This document shows, one piece after another, positions 27,398 through 35,837 of a stretch of 64,000 nt of DNA. This DNA comes from Aeriscardovia aeriphila (GTDB lineage Bacteria > Actinomycetota > Actinomycetes > Actinomycetales > Bifidobacteriaceae). Under the pieces are notes generated by a model. The model ran no database searches. It saw only the letters and a list, made by a program, of their open reading frames with translations, and was not told where the DNA came from. The DNA is taken from the NCBI RefSeq assembly GCF_002259595.1, contig NZ_MWWU01000001.1:62001-126000 (forward strand). Reading direction: 5' to 3'. The translations under genes and the position numbers were made by a program. Position 1 is the first letter of the stretch; each line of letters opens with the position of its first letter.

Positions 27398-29416
27398 TTA
27401 CTCCTCCAGGAACTCGCCGAGCTGCATCCACTCGTCTTCGAGCTGCGCCTTCTCCTTGCCCACGCTCTCATGCTGAGCGGTGAGGTCAGCAAGCTTCTTC
27501 AGCTCCTCTTGCAAAGCGTCGCCACTCGCCGCACCCACAGCGTCAGAAGCATCAGCCATCTTGCGGTCCAAATCAGCCAGGTCAGCCTCCAGCTTGTCAA
27601 TCTTGCGCATAATAGCCGTCTGCCGCTTGCGCGCATCGAACTTCTTGCGCTTCTCTTCCTTCGACTCCTCCGCCTGCGCATCGGTAGCCACCGAGACCAG
27701 CGAATCCGTCAAACCAGCAGGCATACCCACAGCAGCCGGCTTGCCCAACACACCGTTGAGCACCACACGCTCCGACTCGCTTGCCGTGAGGGAGAGCGCG
27801 GTGTCAGCAGCAGGGGCCACCCCTTCAGCAGCGAGCAAACCCACTTGCTTGCGTCGCTTTTCGATGACGTTGAGGTAGTCATCCACACCGCCCGGCAGGT
27901 GGCGAACCGTGCCGTTGATCAGGGCGAACTGGTGGTCAGTGACGCGCTCGAGCAGGAAGCGGTCGTGCGAAACGACGATCAAAGTTCCTGGCCAGTCGTC
28001 GAGGAGGTCTTCCATGACGGCGAGCATGTCGGTGTCAAGGTCGTTACCTGGCTCGTCGAGGATGAGAACATTCGGTTCATCCAGCAGGATCAACATCAGT
28101 TGCATACGTCGCTTTTGGCCACCGGAGAGGTCGCAGACAGGCGTCATCATTTGTGCCGCGTCAAAACCGAGGCGTTCCAACAGTTTCGCCGGTGTATATT
28201 CCTTGCCGTCCACTACGTAGATCGACTTGTAGCGCGTCAGCACTTCCTTGACTTTGGCGTCGCCGAGCTTGGTGACCTCGTCAAGGCGCTGGGAGAGCAC
28301 GGCGAACTTGACGGTTTTGCCGATCTTCACTCGCCCGCTTGTTGGCGCGATGGAGCCGTCGATCAGGCCCAGCAGCGTTGATTTTCCAGCGCCGTTTGCT
28401 CCGACGATGCCGAAGCGGTCGCCAGGGCCGATGATCCATGTGAGGTCTTTGATGACGGTTTTTTCGGCGGGTTTCTCAAGATTATCAGTGCTGGTAATCT
28501 CCCCGGACTTTTCATTGTGCAGCGGGTAGGTTTTCGTCACGTCTTGCAACGTGACAACGTCTTTACCCAAGCGTGAGGTTGCCATTGCTTTGAGTTCCAC
28601 TGAGTTGCGTACGGGTGGGACGTCAGCAATCAGCGCCTCAGCGGCTTTCACGTGAAACTTTTGTTTGGTTGAGCGCGCACGAGCACCACGAGTGAGCCAG
28701 GCAAGCTCTTTACGCGCCAAATTCCTGCGCTTTGTTTCGGAAACTTGAGCCTGACGGTCACGCTCCACGCGCTGCAAAATATAAGCAGAATAGCCGCCTA
28801 CGAAGGGGTCGATCACTCCATCGTGCACTTCCCACATGCTTGTGCACACTTCGTCGAGGAACCAGCGGTCGTGTGTGACCACGAGCAGAGCGCCCTGTCC
28901 ATCAGACCACCGGTTTTTCAAATGCTCAGCGAGCCAGTGAATGGTGACGATATCCAAGTGGTTGGTCGGCTCGTCGAGGGCAAGAATATCCCAATCGTGT
29001 AGCAGGAGGCGCGCGAGGTCAGCACGCCTGCGCTGGCCACCGGAGAGGTCGTTGACGCGCGCATCGAGCGGAATATCAGCGAGTAGTGTTTGCACGATTT
29101 CGCGGCTGCGCGGGTCGGCAGCCCATTCGTGGTCTTCCCTATTTTCCAAGGCTGCTTCGCGGATGGTTGCTTCGCCGTCGAGCTGGTCGGTTTGGCCGAG
29201 AATTCCCATGCGCAGGCCGTTGCGTCGGATGACGCGGCCAGAGTCGGGTGGCATCAGCCCGCCCATCAGGCGCAGCAGGGTTGACTTTCCATCGCCGTTG
29301 CGACCCACAATTCCGATGCGGTCGCCTTCATTCACGCCTTGCGTTTGGTCCACGAAAACGGTTTTCGTGGCGTAGGCAAGGGATACATGTTCAATTCCAC
29401 AGTCAAAAATAGGCAT
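27398..29416 (-). CDS. ABC-F family ATPase (Uup-like ribosome-associated)
   Basis: A 672-residue protein with two ATPase domains and no membrane segments, the ABC-F design; family members act on the ribosome and some give antibiotic protection. The first Walker A is GRNGDGKST (about residue 36) with LSGGQRRRADLARLLL and LLLDWDILALDEPTNHLD; the second Walker A is GANGAGKST (about 345) with LSGGQKRRMQLMLILLDEPNVLILDEPGNDLD. The inter-domain linker is the place of family-specific contacts. The C-terminal 100 residues form a charged coiled coil (MRKIDKLEADLADLDRKM), as in Uup, which binds branched DNA/RNA. Residues about 310-315 read STDNLEK, a copy of the window motif just before the second domain. 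AAAGGG precedes the ATG at 29416. Confidence 0.88.
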   Translation of the reverse strand: MPIFDCGIEHVSLAYATKTVFVDQTQGVNEGDRIGIVGRNGDGKSTLLRLMGGLMPPDSGRVIRRNGLRMGILGQTDQLDGEATIREAALENREDHEWAADPRSREIVQTLLADIPLDARVNDLSGGQRRRADLARLLLHDWDILALDEPTNHLDIVTIHWLAEHLKNRWSDGQGALLVVTHDRWFLDEVCTSMWEVHDGVIDPFVGGYSAYILQRVERDRQAQVSETKRRNLARKELAWLTRGARARSTKQKFHVKAAEALIADVPPVRNSVELKAMATSRLGKDVVTLQDVTKTYPLHNEKSGEITSTDNLEKPAEKTVIKDLTWIIGPGDRFGIVGANGAGKSTLLGLIDGSIAPTSGRVKIGKTVKFAVLSQRLDEVTKLGDAKVKEVLTRYKSIYVVDGKEYTPAKLLERLGFDAAQMMTPVCDLSGGQKRRMQLMLILLDEPNVLILDEPGNDLDTDMLAVMEDLLDDWPGTLIVVSHDRFLLERVTDHQFALINGTVRHLPGGVDDYLNVIEKRRKQVGLLAAEGVAPAADTALSLTASESERVVLNGVLGKPAAVGMPAGLTDSLVSVATDAQAEESKEEKRKKFDARKRQTAIMRKIDKLEADLADLDRKMADASDAVGAASGDALQEELKKLADLTAQHESVGKEKAQLEDEWMQLGEFLEE
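28471..28490 (-). repeat. CTGATAATCT motif copy inside the ABC-F gene
   Basis: Read on the minus strand it is CACTGATAATCTTGAGAAAC, coding STDNLEK, with a partial second copy (GGTAATCT) just upstream. It lies in the variable linker before the second ATPase domain. Confidence 0.75.
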
Positions 29417-29510
29417 AGCCCTTTGATTTTACGTGTTAGGCGTGAAGAACTTGATGCACTCTCTGATAGCTCAACCCGAGAATTCTGCCGATATCGCGCA
29501 GTGATAATCC

Positions 29511-29546
29511 CATAAAACAGGCTCCGAGGAAGAACCTCGAAGCCTG
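29511..29546 (-). terminator. Terminator of the GH3 gene
   Basis: The stem caggct-cgagg / cctcg-agcctg with an aagaa loop is followed on the minus strand by TTTTATG. The right arm ends inside the first bases of a CTGATAATCT copy (29544), so the motif adjoins and partly forms the hairpin. Confidence 0.8.
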
Positions 29547-29560
29547 ATAATCTCAAGAAA
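29544..29560 (+). repeat. CTGATAATCT motif copy next to a terminator
   Basis: Reads CTGATAATCTCAAGAAA, overlapping by three bases with the terminator of the downstream-facing GH3 gene. Shortened copies are also seen at 29502-29510 (gtgataatc). Confidence 0.75.
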
Positions 29561-29629
29561 CTCTTACCGCTTTCCAGCAAAGCCAAGCTTGCCAGCTTTA
29601 CCGGCGGCCCAGCTTACCGATGTACAGCT

Positions 29630-31939
29630 TTACTGTCCCTCAGCCCTCAGCTGCTCGACAGCCTGATACATTGCCTCGCGGCTGGTAGCGTCCTGAGTAA
29701 AGCCGACAGCGTTAGCAAATGGCATTGCAGTGAACATTTCTTGCGCTTTGTCATCAACGTCGACATCAAACGGCTTACCGCCATTCTTCAAGTAAAGCTC
29801 GTAAGCGTGAGAGTCGCGAATCCACTCAGCCAGAGAATTCATCTCGTCGAGCGGCATTGACTTATCATCATCTGCAATGTCAACAGGAAGCGTCTCCACC
29901 ACATCACGGCTTGAGCGAGCCACTTGCAGCTGGTAGGTGCCAGCTTGAACATGCCAATCATGGCGAGCTTCTGACCAGTAAGCGAAACTGCGCTCATCAA
30001 GGTCGATCATCACATGCTCACGCTCACCAGCCTTGACAAACACTTTGGCAAAGCCCTTCAGCTCATGAACAGGGCGGTCAACAGCGCAATCTGTTGGAGG
30101 GCACACATACAGTTCCACAACCTCAGCACCGTCTCGGTCGCCAGTATTGTGAACATCGAGTTCGACGCGAGCAGTGCGTGGAGAGGTGAGCTCAGCCTTC
30201 ACATTCTCATATGCAAAGCTCGTGTATGACAATCCAAAGCCAAACGGGAAGGCGACAGGAACGCCAACTGTGTCATAGTGGCGGTAACCGACGTAAATGC
30301 CGTCATTATATTCCGTCACATGCTCGCCGCCAGGCCAGGTTTCATAGTTCGGAACATCTTGCAAGCGCAGAGGGAAGGTTTCAGCCAGGCGACCCGATGG
30401 GTTAGAGCGGCCAACCAGCGTATCGAGAACAGCGCGGCCACCAGCCTGACCCATCAGCCAGGTTTCCACAATGGCCTGAGAGTGTGCGGTGACCTCGCGA
30501 AGATCCACCACAGAGCCGTTGGAAAGGACGACAACCGTGTTCTTGTTAACTGCGCTCACCTGCTTGAGCAGTTCGACCTGCTTGGCTGGGATGGCGAGAG
30601 TGGTACGGTCGTATCCCTCTGATTCATCAATGTCTGGCAATCCTAAGAAGAGCACAACAACATCATGCTTCTTCGCCGCTTCCAGCGCCTGGTTCGTCAG
30701 TTCTTGGCTTTGTGGCTCATTGTCCAAAGTAAAGCCAGGAACAAACTCGACGCGCTTCTTCAGCTCAGCATTGCTCTCCAACTCAAGAGCGTGGAGAACT
30801 GAGGTGACTTTGGTGGGGTTGATGTGGCTGGAACCGCCGCCTTGGTAGCGAGGAGTGCGCACAAATTCACCAATGAAAGCGTATGTTTGCTCACCTTCAG
30901 CTTGGAGAGGAAGGAGGTTGCTCTCATTCTTCAGCAGCACGATGCTTTCCAAAGCCGCTTCATAGGCCACTTCGTCATGCGCGTCCACGTCGTAGGTGAA
31001 ATCTGTTTGCATTGCGGGACGCACTTTTTCGATGAGTTCGATCATGCCCTGTGCCATCTTCTCCAGCTGGCCGGCAGAAATCTTACCCATACGAACCGCT
31101 TCCACCACTTGATTATCTGTGTTGGATGGTGGCATTTCGAGGTTTAAGCCAGCGTTGATGGAGGCGACGCGATCATGCACAGCACCCCAATCGCTCATGA
31201 TAATGCTGGAGAAACCCCACTCTTTGCGCAACACATCCGTGAGAAGCCACTTGTTCTGAGAGGAATAGTGCCCGTTGATCTTGTTGTAAGCGCACATCAT
31301 CGTCCACGGTTCGCACGTCTTGACAATGTGTTCGAAAGCTGGCAAGTAGATTTCGCGCAGTGCACGCTCGCTGATACGCTCATCAATTTGGAAGCGGTCG
31401 GTTTCCTGATTATTGGCCGTGAAATGCTTCAGAGAAGTGCCAATACCTTGAGATTGCACACCTTCGACGATGCCGATAGCTTCGTGGCCTGCTAAGAAGG
31501 GGTCTTCACTCCAAAATTCGAAGCTGCGCCCATCCAAAGGGTTGCGTTTGATGTTCACGCCTGGGCCGAGAATGACGGCTACTTTTTCTTGACGGCATTC
31601 CTCACCCATAGCGACGCCCGTCTTCCGGGCAACTTCAGGATTCCAGCTCGACGCCATGGCAGCTGCTGGTGGGAAGCAGGTGGCAGGAACCGTATTGGGG
31701 TGGTCGATGAGGCCTTCTGCTTTGCGTAATCCATGAGGGCCATCAGTGATCATGAAACCTTCCAACCCAACGCGCTTGACAGGTGTCAAATGCCAGGCAT
31801 CTGAACCTGAGGTCAAGCTTGCTTGCTCTTCAATAGTCAAGTCGCTGGCCTTGAGAGAGGTAGCCTCAGCCGCGCTGTGAACTACACTGTGCTGCGTGCC
31901 CTGAATTTCTTCATTTTCTTGATTGTCAGTACTGCTCAT
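29630..31939 (-). CDS. Beta-glucosidase, glycoside hydrolase family 3
   Basis: This 769-residue cytoplasmic enzyme (no signal peptide) releases glucose from beta-glucosides. Residues about 60-300 form the (beta/alpha)8 domain; KHFTANNQETDR is the conserved KH-x(3)-N element, and the nucleophile is the Asp of IIMSDWGAVHD near 248. The second, alpha/beta domain follows (residues 330-560), then a fibronectin-III-like domain near 600-690 (VELDVHNTGDRDGAEVVELY). The start at 31939 has GGAGGA seven bases upstream, and the frame extends 11 codons further upstream without a site. The N-terminus reads SSTDNQENEE, coded by a decayed copy of the motif (tactgacaatcaagaaaa). Together with the phosphoketolase-type pgi route, it fits plant-glucoside use. 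Confidence 0.92.
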   Translation of the reverse strand: MSSTDNQENEEIQGTQHSVVHSAAEATSLKASDLTIEEQASLTSGSDAWHLTPVKRVGLEGFMITDGPHGLRKAEGLIDHPNTVPATCFPPAAAMASSWNPEVARKTGVAMGEECRQEKVAVILGPGVNIKRNPLDGRSFEFWSEDPFLAGHEAIGIVEGVQSQGIGTSLKHFTANNQETDRFQIDERISERALREIYLPAFEHIVKTCEPWTMMCAYNKINGHYSSQNKWLLTDVLRKEWGFSSIIMSDWGAVHDRVASINAGLNLEMPPSNTDNQVVEAVRMGKISAGQLEKMAQGMIELIEKVRPAMQTDFTYDVDAHDEVAYEAALESIVLLKNESNLLPLQAEGEQTYAFIGEFVRTPRYQGGGSSHINPTKVTSVLHALELESNAELKKRVEFVPGFTLDNEPQSQELTNQALEAAKKHDVVVLFLGLPDIDESEGYDRTTLAIPAKQVELLKQVSAVNKNTVVVLSNGSVVDLREVTAHSQAIVETWLMGQAGGRAVLDTLVGRSNPSGRLAETFPLRLQDVPNYETWPGGEHVTEYNDGIYVGYRHYDTVGVPVAFPFGFGLSYTSFAYENVKAELTSPRTARVELDVHNTGDRDGAEVVELYVCPPTDCAVDRPVHELKGFAKVFVKAGEREHVMIDLDERSFAYWSEARHDWHVQAGTYQLQVARSSRDVVETLPVDIADDDKSMPLDEMNSLAEWIRDSHAYELYLKNGGKPFDVDVDDKAQEMFTAMPFANAVGFTQDATSREAMYQAVEQLRAEGQ

Positions 31940-32103
31940 TCTTCCTCCGACTTCGTTGTCGTTACTGAACACTTCTATTATTCCAAGAGGCTTGTAAATA
32001 ACATACTCAATAAGCGCACAAAGGAATCACATCCCCACCAACAAGGAATCACAGCCCGTCAAAATTGGCCGCGAGTGTCGTCTTTGTTTCTTAGTCTTGA
32101 CAT
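31940..32103. other. Divergent promoter region of the GH3 gene and cysS
   Basis: The spacer is 164 bases with A/T-rich patches at 31970-32030. It contains a weak direct repeat (aaggaatcacatc / aaggaatcacagc, 32020-32055). No named operator is recognised. Confidence 0.4.
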
Positions 32104-33879
32104 ATGAGTGAGAATACGAGTTTGTCGGATACTGCATCCCAGATTGCAGACCCCGCCTATCGCGTCAGCGAAGGGCCTACCCCGCAAAAAGTGAGTAAAC
32201 AAGCAGCAACTCTACGCGTGTATAACACAGAAAGCCACACCACATCAGCTTTCCAACCACTCACCCCCGGCCAGGTACGCATGTATGTGTGCGGTGCCAC
32301 CGTTCAATCCGCACCTCATATCGGACACATGCGAGCAGCCGTCGCTTTTGACGTGGTGCGTCGCTGGCTCACTCGTTTAGGCTATGACGTCGTTTTCGTG
32401 CGCAACGTCACTGATATTGACGACAAGATTCTTGCCAAGGCAGCCCAAGCCAACCAGCGCTGGTGGGCTCGCGCCTACCATTACGAGCGTGTTTTCACCC
32501 ACGCTTACGCGCAGCTCGGTGTTATCCCTCCTACCTATGAGCCGCATGCTACTGGTGAAATGCCCGAGATGATCGCCCTGGTGAAGCGTCTCATCGAACG
32601 CGGGCACGCCTACGAGGTTCTCGATGCCGCAGGCCATGGCACCGGCAACGTGTATTTCTCTGTTCCTAGCTGGCCTGATTACGGAGCTCTCACCCATCAA
32701 ACCTCGGGAACACTGTCCTCAAGCGCACTATCTACAAACGAATCATCCCCTACCGCCCTGCCCTCAAACGCATTGTCCTCAGCACAGCACGCAAGTAACG
32801 CGGCGACACAGCAGACGAACACTGTTGCCACCCACGCTGTCACCACAGAAGACGAAGATGCTCGTATTGCCGATGAAATGGGCCCTTCCGTCGACCAGGT
32901 TGGCGAAGACAAATACAACCCCAGCGACGATTCTGACGCTAATCTCAAGCGTGACCCTCGCGACTTCGCCCTGTGGAAAGCAGCAAAGGATAGCGAGCCT
33001 GCGGATGCTCGCTGGCAGGCTGACTTTGGCCATGGCCTTGTGTGGGGAAGGCCCGGCTGGCATTTGGAATGCTCAGCAATGAGCCACCGCTACCTCGGTG
33101 ACGATTTCGACATTCATGGTGGCGGCCTCGACCTGCGTTTCCCTCACCATGAAAATGAAATGGCACAATCCAGAGCTGCTGGCTGGGGGTTTGCTCACAC
33201 GTGGATGCACTCTGCTTGGGTGACTGCCAAGGGCGAAAAAATGAGTAAATCCTTGGGCAACGGCCTGGCAGTTGATGTTCTCTTAGCTCACTGCAGCGCA
33301 TGGGTTGCTCGCTATGCACTCGCATCCGTGCATTACCGTGCCATGCTCGAGTGGTCCGATCAAACCTTGCAAGAAGCAACTGCAGCGTATGAACGGATCA
33401 CCCGCTTCGTCTCAGCCGCAGGCGAATACATCCACGGCCAACCAAGCCGCGAAGAAATCACCACCTTGAGCGCTGATAATCTTGAGCACGCCTTTGTTGA
33501 TGCAATGAACGAAGATTTCGCCGTTTCCCAAGCTCTTGGCGTCGTTTTCGCTACGATTCGCGAAACCAACCAGCTCATGCAAAACGCAAATACCGAGCAG
33601 GAAAAGGTTCGTGCCAATCTCGTTCAAGTCAGAGCCATGCTCGACTGCCTCGGCCTCGACCCCTTGAGCCCGGTGTGGAAGCAGGAAAAGACGGAGCAAG
33701 CCCCGGAGCATGAGGCCCTCGAAACCCTTGTTTCCTCTCAGCTTCAGGCTCGCCAACAAGCTCGAGCCGAACGCAACTTTGCACTGGCCGATCAGATTCG
33801 TGATAATCTCACCGCTGCGGGAATTGTCGTTGAAGATACTGCTCAAGGTCCCCGCTGGTCTGTAAAGAAGGTAGACTAA
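32104..33879 (+). CDS. cysS: Cysteinyl-tRNA synthetase
   Basis: This class I synthetase charges tRNA-Cys. The HIGH motif is PHIGHM (about residue 70), the zinc and Cys-binding site starts at CGATVQ, and KMSKS is KGEKMSKSLGN near 378. The C-terminal helical domain with 'LARADQIRDNLTAAGIVVEDTAQGPRW' is complete. At 591 residues it is about 100 longer than usual. The excess is an insert at about residues 205-260, rich in Ser, Thr, Ala and Asn (SSSALSTNESSPTALPSNA), between the conserved YGALT and RDPRDFALWK blocks. Residues about 455-461 read SADNLEH, another copy of the motif. The start has no strong ribosome-binding site. The next gene, ffh, follows after five bases. Confidence 0.95.
   Translation: MSENTSLSDTASQIADPAYRVSEGPTPQKVSKQAATLRVYNTESHTTSAFQPLTPGQVRMYVCGATVQSAPHIGHMRAAVAFDVVRRWLTRLGYDVVFVRNVTDIDDKILAKAAQANQRWWARAYHYERVFTHAYAQLGVIPPTYEPHATGEMPEMIALVKRLIERGHAYEVLDAAGHGTGNVYFSVPSWPDYGALTHQTSGTLSSSALSTNESSPTALPSNALSSAQHASNAATQQTNTVATHAVTTEDEDARIADEMGPSVDQVGEDKYNPSDDSDANLKRDPRDFALWKAAKDSEPADARWQADFGHGLVWGRPGWHLECSAMSHRYLGDDFDIHGGGLDLRFPHHENEMAQSRAAGWGFAHTWMHSAWVTAKGEKMSKSLGNGLAVDVLLAHCSAWVARYALASVHYRAMLEWSDQTLQEATAAYERITRFVSAAGEYIHGQPSREEITTLSADNLEHAFVDAMNEDFAVSQALGVVFATIRETNQLMQNANTEQEKVRANLVQVRAMLDCLGLDPLSPVWKQEKTEQAPEHEALETLVSSQLQARQQARAERNFALADQIRDNLTAAGIVVEDTAQGPRWSVKKVD
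33471..33488 (+). repeat. CTGATAATCT motif copy inside cysS
   Basis: Reads CGCTGATAATCTTGAGCA and codes SADNLEH in the linker between the catalytic body and the C-terminal helical domain. A related gtgataatctc occurs at 33802-33812 near the 3' end of the gene. Confidence 0.7.
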
Positions 33880-33884
33880 CAAAC

Positions 33885-35513
33885 ATGCCAACAGCTTTCA
33901 GTTCCCTTACCGATAGGCTCACCAACGCCTTCAAGCACTTGCGCTCCAAAGGCAAGCTCAGTGAGACCGATATCGATTCGACCATCCGCGAAATCCGTCG
34001 CGCCCTGCTCGACGCCGATGTCGCCCTCCCTGTGGTCCGCTCCTTCACATCCCAGGTGCGTGAACGCTGCCTTTCCACCGAAGTGAGCGACTCCCTCAAC
34101 CCAGCCCAACAAGTAGTGAGCATTGTCAACGACGAGCTCACCGCAATTTTGGGCCAAGGAGTTGATAGGCCTCTGAATTTCGCCAAGAACCCGCCTACCG
34201 TCATCATGCTGGCTGGCCTTCAAGGTGCTGGTAAGACGACGCTGGCAGGAAAGCTTGGCTATTGGCTCAAGCAAGCTGGCCACACACCTTTGCTCGTCGC
34301 GGCAGATTTGCAGCGCCCAAACGCCGTCACTCAGCTTAAAGTTGTCGGCGAACGCGCAGGAATCCCCGTGTTTGCCCCACAAGCAGGAGTGACCAGCAGT
34401 GACGAGACTGCCGAAGATGCCACAGTCGTCACTCCCGGCGCAACCCATGGCGACCCTGTTGCTGTAGCTCGCCAATCCCTGGAGTTTGCTCGCCAAAAGC
34501 TCTACGATATGGTCATCATCGATACCGCAGGCCGCTTGGGCGTTGACGAAGAACTCATGGCTCAAGCTCGCGACATCCGTGATGCAGTCCAACCTCAGGA
34601 AATTCTCTTCGTCATCGACGCGATGATCGGCCAGGACGCTGTGCAAACCGCACAAGCCTTCAACCAAGGCGTGAACTTCACCGGTGTCGTGCTCACCAAG
34701 CTCGATGGTGACGCTCGCGGCGGTGCTGCACTTTCTGTCGCCTCTGTGACGAACAAGCCAATTCTCTTCGACTCCACAGGCGAGGGCCTCACCGACTTCG
34801 AGGTGTTCCATCCCGACCGCATGGCCGGCCGCATTCTCGACCAAGGCGATATCCTCACTCTCATCGAGCAAGCCCAGAAGCAGTTTGACGAGCAGCAGGC
34901 TCGTGAATCTGCCGAGAAGCTGTCGGAAGGTACGTTCGGTTTAGATGACTTTATCGAGCAGTTGGAGCAGGTTCGTAAGCTCGGCCCGATGAAGAATCTG
35001 TTGGCGATGATCCCTGGTATGGCGCAGTATCGCAACCAGATTGACAATCTGGATGAAAAGACGATTGACCGTTCCGAGGCGATTATCCGCGCTATGACAC
35101 CTGCGGAAAGGCGCGATACGAGCATTATTGACGGCTCTCGTCGCGCGCGTATCGCCAAGGGTTCTGGTGTGTCCGTTTCGGAAGTGAATGGTTTGATCCA
35201 GCGCTTTGAAATGGCTGCCAAGATGATGAAGCGCGTTGCCAATGGCGCTACTTCTATTCCAGGTGTGAGACCAATCCCTGGTATGCATGGCGGTAAGAAG
35301 AAGGGTAAGAACCAGAAGAAGAAGCGTTCTGGTGTGTCTGGCAACCCTGCGAAGCGTCGCCAGCAGGAGGAAGAGTTGAAAGCTCGCCTTTCTGGTAAGC
35401 CGACTGCCTCCCAGCAGAATGGCTCGAGTTTCCACAAGCCTGCTGCTATGCCAGATTTGAGCCAGTTGGGCCAGCTCCCTCCTAGCTTGAATGGTGGCTT
35501 GTTCGGCCGCTGA
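33885..35513 (+). CDS. ffh: Signal recognition particle protein Ffh
   Basis: The GTPase subunit of SRP, which delivers nascent membrane proteins to FtsY and the translocon. The N domain is followed by the G domain with G1 GLQGAGKTTLAGKL (about residue 109), DTAGRLGVDEE (about 212) and TKLDGDARGGAALS (about 268). The Met-rich M domain, about 330-450, contains 'GLDDFIEQLEQVRKLGPMKNLLAMIPGM' and the SRP RNA-binding 'RRARIAKGSGVSVSEVNGLIQRF'. The C-terminal tail is basic and low-complexity (KKKGKNQKKKR), which is common in actinobacteria. Five bases separate it from cysS, so the two are co-transcribed. Confidence 0.97.
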   Translation: MPTAFSSLTDRLTNAFKHLRSKGKLSETDIDSTIREIRRALLDADVALPVVRSFTSQVRERCLSTEVSDSLNPAQQVVSIVNDELTAILGQGVDRPLNFAKNPPTVIMLAGLQGAGKTTLAGKLGYWLKQAGHTPLLVAADLQRPNAVTQLKVVGERAGIPVFAPQAGVTSSDETAEDATVVTPGATHGDPVAVARQSLEFARQKLYDMVIIDTAGRLGVDEELMAQARDIRDAVQPQEILFVIDAMIGQDAVQTAQAFNQGVNFTGVVLTKLDGDARGGAALSVASVTNKPILFDSTGEGLTDFEVFHPDRMAGRILDQGDILTLIEQAQKQFDEQQARESAEKLSEGTFGLDDFIEQLEQVRKLGPMKNLLAMIPGMAQYRNQIDNLDEKTIDRSEAIIRAMTPAERRDTSIIDGSRRARIAKGSGVSVSEVNGLIQRFEMAAKMMKRVANGATSIPGVRPIPGMHGGKKKGKNQKKKRSGVSGNPAKRRQQEEELKARLSGKPTASQQNGSSFHKPAAMPDLSQLGQLPPSLNGGLFGR

Positions 35514-35535
35514 GCTAACGAACATTGATAGATTT

Positions 35536-35583
35536 GCCCATGCACTGGTGTTGCTTTCCTTCCCAGTGCGTGGGCTTTTCTTT
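35536..35583 (+). terminator. ffh terminator
   Basis: The stem gccca-gcactgg / ccagtgc-tgggc (one mismatch) has a 14-base loop and is followed by ttttctttt. Confidence 0.88.
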
Positions 35584-35837
35584 TCTCACCTGCCTATGAG
35601 CTTTTCTCACCAGTGGGTCGGTGTGCTTTCACCAGTGCATCGACTGTGCTTTAGCCCCGCGTGGGCTTTTCTTTTCTCACACGTTTGTGTGCTAGTTTGT
35701 GTGCTAGTTTTCCTCGTTTCCCCAGGCTACAAGGAAAGAGTTCCCAAGACTGACACGAAAGACCACAGGAAAGAGTTGCAGGAAAGGGTTTCAGGAAAGC
35801 CCTACAGCTACTGTTTTCGTCACTGATCGGAGAGATT
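35584..35837. other. Repeat-rich spacer before the EEP gene
   Basis: gggcttttcttttctcac occurs at 35572-35589 and 35663-35680, the second behind a small agccc/gggct hairpin. tgtgtgctagttt occurs twice in tandem near 35692-35714, and aggaaag with short variants recurs four times at about 35736-35802 upstream of the next start. The last of these resemble Shine-Dalgarno sequences but are too far from the ATG. No gene is seen. Confidence 0.6.

Noticed and set aside
27470-28381. Open frame on the plus strand inside the ABC-F gene
   Set aside because: Antisense of a well supported ATPase; no start signal.
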